Source of the DNA: JBCBZH01 sp039815415
GTDB lineage: Bacteria; Bacteroidota; Rhodothermia; Rhodothermales; Rubricoccaceae
Assembly (NCBI GenBank): GCA_039815415.1
Contig: JBCBZH010000026.1
Span: 1-25,677, forward strand
Direction of reading: 5' to 3'
DNA: 25,677 bases
The notes below the pieces were generated by a model that was not told the origin of the DNA, ran no database searches, and was given only the letters and a program-made list of their open reading frames with translations. This document shows, piece by piece, positions 7,592-14,734 of the stretch (the stretch's first letter is position 1; the number at the start of each line of letters is the position of its first letter). Both the position numbers and the translations under genes were made by a program.

Positions 7592-8806
7592 GTGCCATTC
7601 TCGGAAACTGTTCGTCTTGCTCTTGAATCGCTTCGTGCCAACAAGCTGCGGAGTGCGCTGACGCTCGTCGGGATGGCGATTGGCGTCTTTTCAGTCATTG
7701 CGAGTGTCACGGCCGTCGATGTTCTCGACTCGTCGTTCAAGGACAACCTGACGGGGCTGGGCGCCAGTACCATCACAATTCAGCGGATGCGTGACCCCAT
7801 GACGGGAGAGCGAAAGGGCAAGCCGCTTCCCTACGAGCAGGCGCTCCGACTGCGCGACCGGATGACGCTTGCCGCTGCAGTCACTCCCAGCCTCTATCGC
7901 GGAAGCACAACGGTGCAGGGGGGAGGAGAGACGACGGAGCCGAGCGTCACGCTCGTCGGAACCGACGGGGACTACCTCGAGAACAACAGCCGTAACCTCG
8001 ATGAAGGCCGTTTTCTCACGGCTGAGGATGTCCGCTACAGCCGGCCGGTCGCGGTGATCGGCCAAGCTCTCGTGGAAGGGCTGTTTCTGGGGAGAGAGGC
8101 TATTGGGCAGAGCATCCGTGTCGATGGACGACGGTTCACCGTCGTCGGGACGGTGGAGGAAGAAGGCGGCGCGTTTGGAGGCGGTGGGGCCAACAACCGG
8201 GTCTACATGCCCATCACGCGCTTGATCTCCATGTACGGCCTCGACAACTGGGACGTGGAACTCGATGTGCGGGCTCGGAGCGCAACGGCAGTACCTGCAC
8301 TCGAAGCGGAAGCCATCGGCCATCTGCGGGCCATTCGGCGGATTCCCCCAGAGGAAGAGAACGATTTCGAGGTGTCGTCCAACCAGGCCATCGTGGACAG
8401 CTTCGATTCCTTCGCCTCAGCGCTCACGATGGGCGGGCTCGGAATCGGCCTGATAGCTCTCCTGGCTGCAGGGGTGGGTGTGATGAACATCATGCTCGTG
8501 AGTGTGACCGAGCGGACGCGCGAGATCGGCGTGCGAAAGTCGCTGGGCGCCACGCGCGCTCACATCCGGCGCCAGTTCCTTGTGGAGGCCGTGGTTCTGT
8601 GTCAGGTGGGTGGAATCGGTGGCATCTTGCTCGGAGTGGCCGCGGGCAACATCGCGGCCGCGCTCATGCAGTCGGCCCCAGCGTTCCCGGTGGGTTGGGC
8701 GCTCGGCGCGCTGGCGGGCGTGACGGGGGTGGCGTTGGTGTTCGGCGTCTATCCCGCGACCAAGGCGGCCAAGCTTCGGCCTGTGGAAGCGCTCCGGTTC
8801 GAGTAA
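7592..8806 (+). CDS. MacB/FtsX-type ABC transporter permease, second copy
   Basis: A 404-residue paralogue of the permease at 6217. It starts at a GTG (7592), giving MPFSETVRLALESLRANKLRSALTLVGMAIGVFSV, with TM1 at about 22-45. The periplasmic domain includes the FLGREAIGQSIRVDGRRFTVVGTV segment typical of MacB_PCD. The C-terminal membrane part carries AAGVGVMNIMLVSVTERTREIGVRKSLGATRAHIRRQFLVEAV and ends KAAKLRPVEALRFE. Residues 185-200 contain a Gly-rich loop (GGAFGGGGANNR). The two permeases probably form a heterodimer or work with one shared ATPase encoded elsewhere. Confidence 0.9.
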   Translation: MPFSETVRLALESLRANKLRSALTLVGMAIGVFSVIASVTAVDVLDSSFKDNLTGLGASTITIQRMRDPMTGERKGKPLPYEQALRLRDRMTLAAAVTPSLYRGSTTVQGGGETTEPSVTLVGTDGDYLENNSRNLDEGRFLTAEDVRYSRPVAVIGQALVEGLFLGREAIGQSIRVDGRRFTVVGTVEEEGGAFGGGGANNRVYMPITRLISMYGLDNWDVELDVRARSATAVPALEAEAIGHLRAIRRIPPEEENDFEVSSNQAIVDSFDSFASALTMGGLGIGLIALLAAGVGVMNIMLVSVTERTREIGVRKSLGATRAHIRRQFLVEAVVLCQVGGIGGILLGVAAGNIAAALMQSAPAFPVGWALGALAGVTGVALVFGVYPATKAAKLRPVEALRFE

Positions 8807-8812
8807 CTCCAG

Positions 8813-8824
8813 TCGCCAGCTCGA
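8813..8824 (+). repeat. Exact iterated 12-mer TCGCCAGCTCGA just after a stop codon
   Basis: It lies 6 bp after the second permease stop and 40 bp before the rpiA ATG. A second near-copy (CGCCAGCTCGA, 8875-8885) is inside the start of rpiA. Confidence 0.8.
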
Positions 8825-8863
8825 GGGTGTGCGGGTACCTTCAGGTTCCCCTTGCTCCCCCCG

Positions 8864-9616
8864 ATGTCAGAGACCGCCAGCTCGACCGCTTCCGAGCCAT
8901 CCATCGCCAAACGGGCCGCCGGATACGCTGCCGCAGACCTCGCCGAGAGCGGAATGCGACTCGGCCTCGGGACGGGCTCGACGACCGCGTTTGCCATCGA
9001 GGCGCTGGGGCAGAGAGTGAAAGACGAGGGGCTGGATGTCGTTGGAGTGCCGACGTCTTTTGCAGCGGAACGCCTCGCGCGGCAGCACGGCGTCCCGCTC
9101 GCTACCCTCGACGACATCGGGCTCGACCGGCTCGGGGCCACCGCGCACGCGCTTGACCTCGCTCTCGATGGGGCCGATGAGGTCTCGCCTGATCTTGCGC
9201 TCATCAAAGGACGCGGCGCCGCCCATGTCCGCGAGAAGGTGGTGGCCGCACTGGCCTCCCGGTTCGTCGTGCTGGCCGACGAGTCGAAGATGGTGGACCG
9301 CCTCGGACTCAACATGCCGGTTCCCATTGAAGTGTTGCCGATGGCCGAGCCCGCCGTCTCGTGGGCGCTCCGAGGCCTGGGCGCAGATCCGGTTCTACGG
9401 ATGGGGCAGAAGAAGGATGGACCTGTGGTTACCGACCAGGGTCTCTGGGTCCTCGACGCCCAGTTCGATGGCATCGACGCGCCGGACGTGCTGGCATCCG
9501 AGCTGGATCACATCCCAGGCGTCCTTGGGCACGGCCTCTTCGTCGGGCTGGCGACGGATGTGTTGATCGGCACTGCCGACGGCGGTGTGCGCCACGTCGT
9601 GCGGTCGAGGACCTGA
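8864..9616 (+). CDS. rpiA: Ribose-5-phosphate isomerase A
   Basis: Interconverts ribose 5-phosphate and ribulose 5-phosphate in the pentose phosphate pathway. The 250-residue protein from the ATG at 8864 starts MSETASSTASEPSIAKRAAGYAA. A TTG at 8852 would add four residues. Family motifs are GLGTGSTTAF with the phosphate loop GTGST (36-40), DGADE (102-106), KGRGAAHVREK (115-125, catalytic Glu in REK) and ADESKMV (138-144). The usual KGGGG run is KGRGA here, a small deviation. The 13 leading residues before the fold are Ser/Thr-rich, partly written by a copy of the iterated motif. A heptamer array begins at the base after the stop codon. Confidence 0.95.
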   Translation: MSETASSTASEPSIAKRAAGYAAADLAESGMRLGLGTGSTTAFAIEALGQRVKDEGLDVVGVPTSFAAERLARQHGVPLATLDDIGLDRLGATAHALDLALDGADEVSPDLALIKGRGAAHVREKVVAALASRFVVLADESKMVDRLGLNMPVPIEVLPMAEPAVSWALRGLGADPVLRMGQKKDGPVVTDQGLWVLDAQFDGIDAPDVLASELDHIPGVLGHGLFVGLATDVLIGTADGGVRHVVRSRT

Positions 9617-9658
9617 GGGAAGAGGGAAGAGGGAAGAGGGAAGAGGGAAGAGGGAAGA
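9617..9658. repeat. Heptanucleotide tandem array, 6 x GGGAAGA
   Basis: Six perfect 7-bp units starting at the first base after the rpiA TGA stop (9614-9616). The G-rich strand is the rpiA sense strand, and its spaced GGG runs fit a G-quadruplex rule. A partial GT follows. It is analogous to the arrays at 5873 and 19694 in unit length and gap context but differs in sequence. Confidence 0.9.
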
Positions 9659-9664
9659 GTTGAG

Positions 9665-9740
9665 CCGCCAGCTCGAAATGTTCCCATTTCACGCTGTTTG
9701 GGCGGAAATGAGCACGTTTGGCCTTGCCTCGAGCTGGCGG
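9665..9740. repeat. Inverted pair of the iterated motif (12-bp stem) between convergent genes
   Basis: CCGCCAGCTCGA (9665-9676) and TCGAGCTGGCGG (9729-9740) are perfect inverted repeats with a 52-base loop, between the ends of rpiA and tonB. The right half belongs to a 42-bp module (9724-9765) that is shared with 19665-19706. Confidence 0.75.
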
Positions 9741-9767
9741 TCCGGGCAGCTCTTGACCCTTGACCAC

Positions 9768-9803
9768 AAAAAACCGCCCCGGCTGACGAAGCAACCGGGG
9801 CGG
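9768..9803 (-). terminator. Rho-independent terminator of the first tonB gene
   Basis: On the minus strand a 9-bp perfect stem, CCGCCCCGG (9803-9795) with CCGGGGCGG (9782-9774), encloses a 12-base loop and is followed by TTTTTT (9773-9768). It lies about 30 bp after the tonB stop. This is the clearest intrinsic terminator in the window. Confidence 0.85.
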
Positions 9804-9831
9804 CGGAACGCGTCGTCCGAGGGGGCGCGGT

Positions 9832-10542
9832 CTAGCGGAGGACGAAGTTGACCGGCAGCGAGTAGCGCACCTTCACCGGGCGGCCGCGCTGCTGTCCGGG
9901 CTGGAACTTGGACTCGCGGACGGCCTTGAGGGCGGCCTCGGAGAGGAGGTCGGAGGGCGAGCGGGCGACCTGTGGGTCGACCACGTTGCCGCGCTCATCG
10001 ACGACGAAGGTGACGAACACGCGGCCTTCGACGCCAGCGCGACGTGCGATCTCCGGGTACTCGACGCGCTCTTGGAGGCCTTCGAGGCCACCGATGAGCA
10101 CCGGAGCTTGCTCCACGACCTCGAAGATCTCAGGCTCGGTCGGCTCTGGATCCGGCGGAGGCGGCGGAGGCGGTGCGTCCGGAGTCGGCGGAGGGGGAGG
10201 TGGCGGAGGCGGTGCTGGCGGTGCCGGCGGGGGGGGCGGAGCCTCACTGAGGTCGAGGTCGATCTCCTCGATCACGTCCTCGATCTCCACCTCATCCGGA
10301 ACCTCCTGTGGCGGAGGCGGAGCGGGCGGAGGCGGAGGCGGAGGCTGGATCTGCTGCGTCTGCAGGATCTCCTCGATCTCAATAATCTCGGTCTGCTCGG
10401 CCGCCATCGCGATCTCTTCACCGCCAGAGATGGGGGCCAGGAACAGACCCAGCAGTACCAGCAGGGAGGCGATCATCCCGTACTGGACGTAGCGTGGGTA
10501 CTTCCGCCTGAGGTCGGCGGCTTCGGTTTTTCGTAGAGCCAT
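9832..10542 (-). CDS. tonB: Energy transducer TonB
   Basis: Couples the inner-membrane proton-motive force (through ExbB-ExbD, not encoded here) to TonB-dependent outer-membrane receptors. The 236-residue protein has a basic N-terminus (MALRKTEAADLRRKYPRY), one transmembrane anchor (about 22-40), an acidic/proline-rich periplasmic spacer with long poly-Pro runs (about 66-145), and a C-terminal TonB domain (about 150-236). The C-terminal domain includes the YPEIARRAGVEGRVFVTFVVDERG strand-helix pattern. It has a same-length paralogue at 13579 that ends almost identically. A terminator follows and a candidate promoter lies at 10597. Confidence 0.93.
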   Translation of the reverse strand: MALRKTEAADLRRKYPRYVQYGMIASLLVLLGLFLAPISGGEEIAMAAEQTEIIEIEEILQTQQIQPPPPPPPAPPPPQEVPDEVEIEDVIEEIDLDLSEAPPPPPAPPAPPPPPPPPPTPDAPPPPPPPDPEPTEPEIFEVVEQAPVLIGGLEGLQERVEYPEIARRAGVEGRVFVTFVVDERGNVVDPQVARSPSDLLSEAALKAVRESKFQPGQQRGRPVKVRYSLPVNFVLR

Positions 10543-10596
10543 AGCGAGAAATGAATGGGCGGCTATCGGCGGGGTCGGTCGGCGAGGCGCCGGACC

Positions 10597-10604
10597 CTAA
10601 GGTA
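10597..10604 (-). promoter_or_regulatory. Candidate -7 element for tonB (TACCTTAG)
   Basis: On the minus strand TACCTTAG, one mismatch from TAnnTTTG, about 55 bp upstream of the tonB ATG. No convincing -33 element was seen. The remaining part of the 10543-10793 gap shows only a core copy of the iterated motif (CGAGCTGGCGA, 10736-10746). Confidence 0.3.
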
Positions 10605-10793
10605 GGGACAGCCAAGGGTTTCGTCACGCCCTGTTCACACGAGTGAGACAAGGGGTTTGGTGCCTGGCGTCGTGCCTGAGACCCCTGCGGGGCCAAAAAG
10701 TTGCTCGTGCCAGAGCTTCTATCCTCAAGGGCCGACGAGCTGGCGAATCTTGCCGCGAGATCTCGGGGTGTCCTCAATCCGCTCAAAAAGGGG

Positions 10794-11684
10794 CTACGAG
10801 GCGGATTCAAGGACATCCTTCGCCAGCGCGAGGGCGCCGAGAATGCCTGCGCGGTTCCCGAGAGCGGGTGGCACAATCATCTGGTCGATGGCGTCGGTGA
10901 TGGCTGGAATCTGGACGTATCCACCCAGGAGGGACTGCACGGCCTCGCGAATCAGAGGAAAGAGATGGGCTTGCTGCATCACGCCGCCACCGAGGATGAG
11001 GCGCTGCGGTGAGAGGGTCAGAATGAGGTTCACGAGCCCCAGGGCGAGGGTATGGGCCTCCATCGGCCACGCGTCATGGTCTTCGGGCAGGTCATCGCCA
11101 GCTCGGCCCCATCTGGCTTTGATGGCCGGGCCGGAGGCGAGGCCTTCCCAGCAGTCGCCGTGGAAGGGGCAGATTCCCTCGAAGGTGTCGCCCGGGAGAC
11201 GAGGCACGCGGAGGTGGCCCATCTCGGGATGTGTCAGGCCCTGAATGCGGCGCCCATTCACCCAGCCGCCCCCTCCGATTCCGGTGCCGATGGTCAAGTA
11301 GACAAAGGTGTCGAGGTCTTGTGCGGCGCCCCAGCGATGCTCGCCGAGAGCTGCAGCGTTGACATCGGTGTCGAATCCAACCGGCACGCTGAGGGCTTCT
11401 TGCAACGGTCCGAGGACATCCGTGTTGGCCCAGCCGGGTTTCGGCGTGGTGGTGATGGACCCGTAGGTGGGCGAACTGGCGTCCACATCCACGGGCCCGA
11501 AGGAACCGACCCCAAGCGCTGAAATCGGCTCTGCGTGATTCAGGAAATAGGCAATCGCGCGGCCCAGTGTCTCCTCGGGCGTGGTGGTCGGAAATCGGTG
11601 GACGTCCCGTAGATCCTCCGGTCCAGTACCGACTGCGCAGACGAACTTGGTGCCTCCGGCTTCGATGCCTCCGAGTACGGGCAT
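10794..11684 (-). CDS. ROK-family sugar kinase, fructokinase-like
   Basis: A 296-residue ATP-dependent sugar kinase. From the ATG at 11684 it starts MPVLGGIEAGGTKFVCAVG, the phosphate-binding loop as found in Bacillus-type fructokinases (ScrK/YdhR). Catalytic DTDVNAAALGE has Asp 107. The ATP-binding IGTGIGGGGWVNG (132-144) follows. The ROK zinc site is H157-x(n)-C172-x2-H175-x2-C178 (GH, ICPFHGDC). The frame open to 11759 was rejected because the family begins at this Met. It is divergent from a secreted GH20 enzyme and lies between two tonB genes, so an amino-sugar substrate such as GlcNAc is also possible. Fructose is favoured by sequence and GlcNAc by context. Confidence 0.88.
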   Translation of the reverse strand: MPVLGGIEAGGTKFVCAVGTGPEDLRDVHRFPTTTPEETLGRAIAYFLNHAEPISALGVGSFGPVDVDASSPTYGSITTTPKPGWANTDVLGPLQEALSVPVGFDTDVNAAALGEHRWGAAQDLDTFVYLTIGTGIGGGGWVNGRRIQGLTHPEMGHLRVPRLPGDTFEGICPFHGDCWEGLASGPAIKARWGRAGDDLPEDHDAWPMEAHTLALGLVNLILTLSPQRLILGGGVMQQAHLFPLIREAVQSLLGGYVQIPAITDAIDQMIVPPALGNRAGILGALALAKDVLESAS

Positions 11685-11729
11685 AGGCTGCGGGTGTGGG
11701 GTGAGTCCGGTCGAACATAGGCCACGTGA

Positions 11730-11756
11730 TCGCCAGCTCGAGAACTCGAGCTGGCG
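11730..11756. repeat. Near-contiguous inverted iterated motif (12-bp arms, 2-base spacer)
   Basis: CGCCAGCTCGAG (11731-11742), AA, CTCGAGCTGGCG (11745-11756) form a near-perfect 26-bp palindrome. The left arm is an exact 12-mer (11730-11741). It sits between divergent kinase and GH20 genes, about 47 bp from the kinase start and 56 bp from the GH20 start, so it may overlap both control regions. Confidence 0.85.
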
Positions 11757-11811
11757 CACAGAGAGAGGAGTCTCCGTAAGCTCTGGGCGTCGTCTCGTGC
11801 TTCCCAGCCCT

Positions 11812-13440
11812 ATGCGTTGCCTCCTCGTGGTCTGCCTTGCCTCGCTGGCGTCTGTCTCGGCTCAGGATCTGGATGCCCCCTCCATCGTGCCATTGCCCGC
11901 GTTTATGGAGTCGGGCGAGGGGCGCTTTGTGCTCGACGAGTCGGTGACAGTCGCCGTCACGTCCGACGACCCAGAGGCGATTCGGGTCGCGACGACCTGG
12001 GCAGAGCGCGTGCGGCTGGCGTCGTACCTGTCGCTCCCGTTCGCCGAGCCTGAAGGTGAGGGCCAGATCCTCTTTCACCTCGATCCACAGCTGGCGCTGG
12101 AGTTTGAGGGCTACGAGCTGACGGTGACGCCCGAAGGCGTGTTTTTAAGAGCTGCGGATGCAGCGGGACTGTTCTACGGGGCGCAGACGCTTCGCCAGCT
12201 CGTTCCCGTGGCAGTAGAACGAGGTGGTCGCGATCCAGATGGAGTCGATGCCGTCTGGTCCATTCCCGCTGTGCACATCGAGGACGCACCAAGATTCGGC
12301 TACCGGGGGCTCCATCTGGACGTGGCGCGGCACTTCTTTTCGGTCGAATTCGTGAAGCGCTACCTCGATCTGATGGCGCTCTACAAGTTCAATCGCTTCC
12401 ACTGGCACCTGACCGAAGACCAGGGCTGGCGCATCGAGATCGAGCAGTATCCGCGTCTGACGGAGGTGGGCGCGTGGCGTGAGGGGACCCTCATCGGTCA
12501 CTATCGCAACCAGCCCCACCAGTTCGATGGCGTCCGCTATGGCGGTTCGTACACGCAGGATGAGATCCGCGAGGTGGTGGCCTACGCTGCGGAGCGGCAC
12601 ATCACGGTCATCCCTGAGATCGAGATGCCGGGGCACTCGTCTGCCGCGCTGGCGGCCTACCCCGAGCTGGCGTGCACGCCAGGGCCCTTCGAGGTGGAGC
12701 AGCTCTGGGGCGTCTTCGAGGACATCTACTGCCCGAGCGAGGAGACGTTCACATTCCTCGAGAACGTGCTGGCGGAGGTGATGGAGCTGTTTCCTAGCGA
12801 GCTGATCCACATCGGCGGCGACGAGGCGCCCAAAGCGGCGTGGGAGGCGAGCGAGCTGGCGCAAGAGGTGATCCGTCGTGAAGGGCTGGCCGACGAGCAT
12901 GAGCTGCAGAGCTACTTCATCCGCCGCATCGAGCGGTTCCTGAATGCCAACGGGCGCCGCCTCGTAGGGTGGGACGAGATCGTGGAAGGCGGCCTCAGCC
13001 CGACGGCCACGCTCATGTTCTGGCGGCAGTGGAACACGGAGGCCCTAGAGCAAGCTGCTGCCCAGGGCAACGATCTCATCATGACGCCCAACAACACGCT
13101 CTACTTCGATCACTTTCAGGGCGACCCGGACGCTGAGCCACTCTCTATTGGGGGGCTGACGACGCTCGAGGACGTGTATGCCTACGAACCGGTCCCGGAG
13201 AGCTACTCCACCGAGGAAGCCGAACACGTGCTCGGAGCCCAGGCCAACGTCTGGACCGAGTACATCGAGACGCCGCAGAAGGTGGAGTACATGGCCTATC
13301 CACGTGCTCTCGCGCTGGCGGAGGTCGTGTGGACGCGCAAGGACCGCCGCGACTGGGACGCGTTCCAAGCCCGCCTTCCAGCACAGCTTCTCCGCCTCCG
13401 AACGATGGGCGTGAGCTTCCGCGTGCCGCTGGGAGAGTGA
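11812..13440 (+). CDS. Secreted glycoside hydrolase family 20 beta-N-acetylhexosaminidase
   Basis: Hydrolyses terminal beta-linked GlcNAc or GalNAc by substrate-assisted catalysis. The 542-residue product from the ATG at 11812 has a signal peptide (MRCLLVVCLASLASVSA, then QDL), so it is exported. The N-terminal GH20b domain (about 24-160) is followed by the catalytic barrel starting GYRGLHLDVARHFF (163-176). Further motifs are FHWHLTEDQGWRIEI (196-210), PEIEMPGHSSAAL (268-280) and the catalytic Asp-Glu pair in HIGGDEAPK (D337, E338). The end carries TEYIETPQKVEYMAYPRALALAEVVW. Length is normal. It is divergent from the ROK kinase and followed by a convergent tonB gene. Confidence 0.95.
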   Translation: MRCLLVVCLASLASVSAQDLDAPSIVPLPAFMESGEGRFVLDESVTVAVTSDDPEAIRVATTWAERVRLASYLSLPFAEPEGEGQILFHLDPQLALEFEGYELTVTPEGVFLRAADAAGLFYGAQTLRQLVPVAVERGGRDPDGVDAVWSIPAVHIEDAPRFGYRGLHLDVARHFFSVEFVKRYLDLMALYKFNRFHWHLTEDQGWRIEIEQYPRLTEVGAWREGTLIGHYRNQPHQFDGVRYGGSYTQDEIREVVAYAAERHITVIPEIEMPGHSSAALAAYPELACTPGPFEVEQLWGVFEDIYCPSEETFTFLENVLAEVMELFPSELIHIGGDEAPKAAWEASELAQEVIRREGLADEHELQSYFIRRIERFLNANGRRLVGWDEIVEGGLSPTATLMFWRQWNTEALEQAAAQGNDLIMTPNNTLYFDHFQGDPDAEPLSIGGLTTLEDVYAYEPVPESYSTEEAEHVLGAQANVWTEYIETPQKVEYMAYPRALALAEVVWTRKDRRDWDAFQARLPAQLLRLRTMGVSFRVPLGE

Positions 13441-13443
13441 ACC

Positions 13444-13569
13444 TCCTCGCCAGCTCGAGGGCGTCGTCTGCTCGGAGGGGCGCCATCCGGGCGGACATAG
13501 AAACGCTGTGTCCCTATGTCTCGGGGCAGGGCCTTGAGCTGGCGAGGAGCGAGGGCTCTCGAGCTGGCG
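13444..13569. repeat. Three iterated-motif copies able to form competing hairpins
   Basis: The left arm (13444-13460, exact 12-mer at 13447) pairs over 17 positions with 13532-13548, with one G-T mismatch. It can also pair over 12 bp with CTCGAGCTGGCG (13558-13569). The block lies between the convergent GH20 and second tonB genes and fills most of the 138-bp gap. Confidence 0.7.
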
Positions 13570-13578
13570 GTCTGTGGT

Positions 13579-14289
13579 TCAGCGGAGAACGAACCGAACC
13601 GGCAGCGAGTAGCGCACCTTCACCGGGCGGCCGCGCTGCTGTCCGGGCGTAAACCTGGACTCCAGAACAGCCTTGAGAGCCGCCGCTGAGAGCAGGTCTG
13701 ACGGCGACCGCACGACGACTGGATCCACCACGCGGCCCTGCTCATCGACGACGAACTGGATGAACACGACGCCGTCGATCTCAGCCCGCCGCGCCAGCTC
13801 GGGGTACTCCACGCGCGCTTGCAGGCCCTCCAGTCCACCGATCAGGTTCGGCGCGTCTTCGATGGGTACGAATTCGAGAACATCGTCCTCGGGCTCCACC
13901 ACAGGCGAAGGGGGAAGTGGCGGAGGAGGTGGTGATGGTGGGGCAACACGCTCAATAGGAGGCGCCGGGGCGGATGGCAGGGGCACCCTCTCTTCGGGGC
14001 GGAGCACCAACTCGCGGATCTCGTCCTCCACCTCGGCATCGTCCGGGACCGGTGTGGGCGGCGGCGGGGCTGGCGGCGGAGGGGGGGCAGGCGGAGGTGG
14101 CGCCGTCGGGGGGATGTCTTCCAAGATGAATGGCTCATTCGAGACGACCGGCGGCCCATCGGGCTCGCCTGCCACAACGGGAGCGGTGAACACGCCGAGC
14201 AGAAGCCCGAGGGCGATCATCAACCCGATCAGCGAATGGAGACGATGGAGGCGGCGATGTTCGGCATCGCGAGGCAGGGGAGCAGGCAT
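13579..14289 (-). CDS. tonB: Energy transducer TonB, second paralogue
   Basis: A 236-residue TonB protein like the one at 9832. It has a short basic N-terminus (MPAPLPRDAEHRRLHRL), an anchor helix (about 19-40), an acidic/proline-rich spacer and a C-terminal TonB domain ending GRPVKVRYSLPVRFVLR. The C-terminal third is about three-quarters identical to the first TonB by eye, while the spacer differs. A 51-bp stretch near the end of the gene (13598-13648) is identical to 9851-9901. The paralogues may serve different receptors. The upstream gap 14290-14377 shows no clear promoter. Confidence 0.93.
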   Translation of the reverse strand: MPAPLPRDAEHRRLHRLHSLIGLMIALGLLLGVFTAPVVAGEPDGPPVVSNEPFILEDIPPTAPPPPAPPPPPAPPPPTPVPDDAEVEDEIRELVLRPEERVPLPSAPAPPIERVAPPSPPPPPLPPSPVVEPEDDVLEFVPIEDAPNLIGGLEGLQARVEYPELARRAEIDGVVFIQFVVDEQGRVVDPVVVRSPSDLLSAAALKAVLESRFTPGQQRGRPVKVRYSLPVRFVLR

Positions 14290-14377
14290 GGGGACGTGGG
14301 TCGTGTGCTCTCAAGACTCGGAGTGCACCCCATCGTTGCTCCGCGCTCGCTTCGAGGCGGGTATCATCGCGTCGGCT

Positions 14378-14734
14378 TCAGGCACTTGCCGAGGTCTGAG
14401 GGCCTCGGTACCGTCGTTCAATCTTCCACACGACCACGGCTATCGCCAACCCGAGGATATCGGCAATCGCGTCGGCAGGGTCTCCTGTGCGACCAATGGG
14501 AAGCGTGTGCTGCCACACCTCCGTAAACACGGCGAAGGCGGCTCCACCTGTGAGGACCCAGGCCACCTTGTCCGGGAACGCTCGCAGCCACGCCCAGCCC
14601 AGCGCGGCGAACATGACGAGGTGCGCCAGCTTGTCGGCTGTCAAGAGGCGGACCTGTGGAAGCGACGTGCCAGGGATGGAGCACAGCGCCAGCACGGCGA
14701 GGCTGAGCACAATGGCAGGGAGAACACGTCGCAT
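14378..14734 (-). CDS. VanZ-like family membrane protein
   Basis: A 118-residue protein starting MRRVLPAIVLSLAVLALCSIPG, with about four hydrophobic segments. It contains DKLAHLVMFAALGWAWLRAF and FTEVWQHTLPIGRTGDPADAIADILGLAIA, the pattern of the VanZ/YoaI-like membrane family (an H in helix 2 and E-x-x-Q plus R-x-x-D-x-x-D). VanZ proteins are linked to glycopeptide tolerance in some bacteria, but most members are of unknown role. The ATG overlaps the stop of the NAD(P)HX repair gene (TGATG at 14732-14736), so translation is probably coupled. The longer frame to 14875 lies inside that gene and was rejected. Confidence 0.82.
   Translation of the reverse strand: MRRVLPAIVLSLAVLALCSIPGTSLPQVRLLTADKLAHLVMFAALGWAWLRAFPDKVAWVLTGGAAFAVFTEVWQHTLPIGRTGDPADAIADILGLAIAVVVWKIERRYRGPQTSASA

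Noticed and set aside
9681..9702. Possible parS site (ATTTCACGCTGTTTGG)
   Set aside because: It shares only TTTCACG with the parS consensus and lacks the palindrome.
10680..10695. Possible terminator (CCCCTGCGGGGCC followed by AAAAAG)
   Set aside because: The A-run is on the wrong side for the minus-strand genes, and no plus-strand gene ends there.
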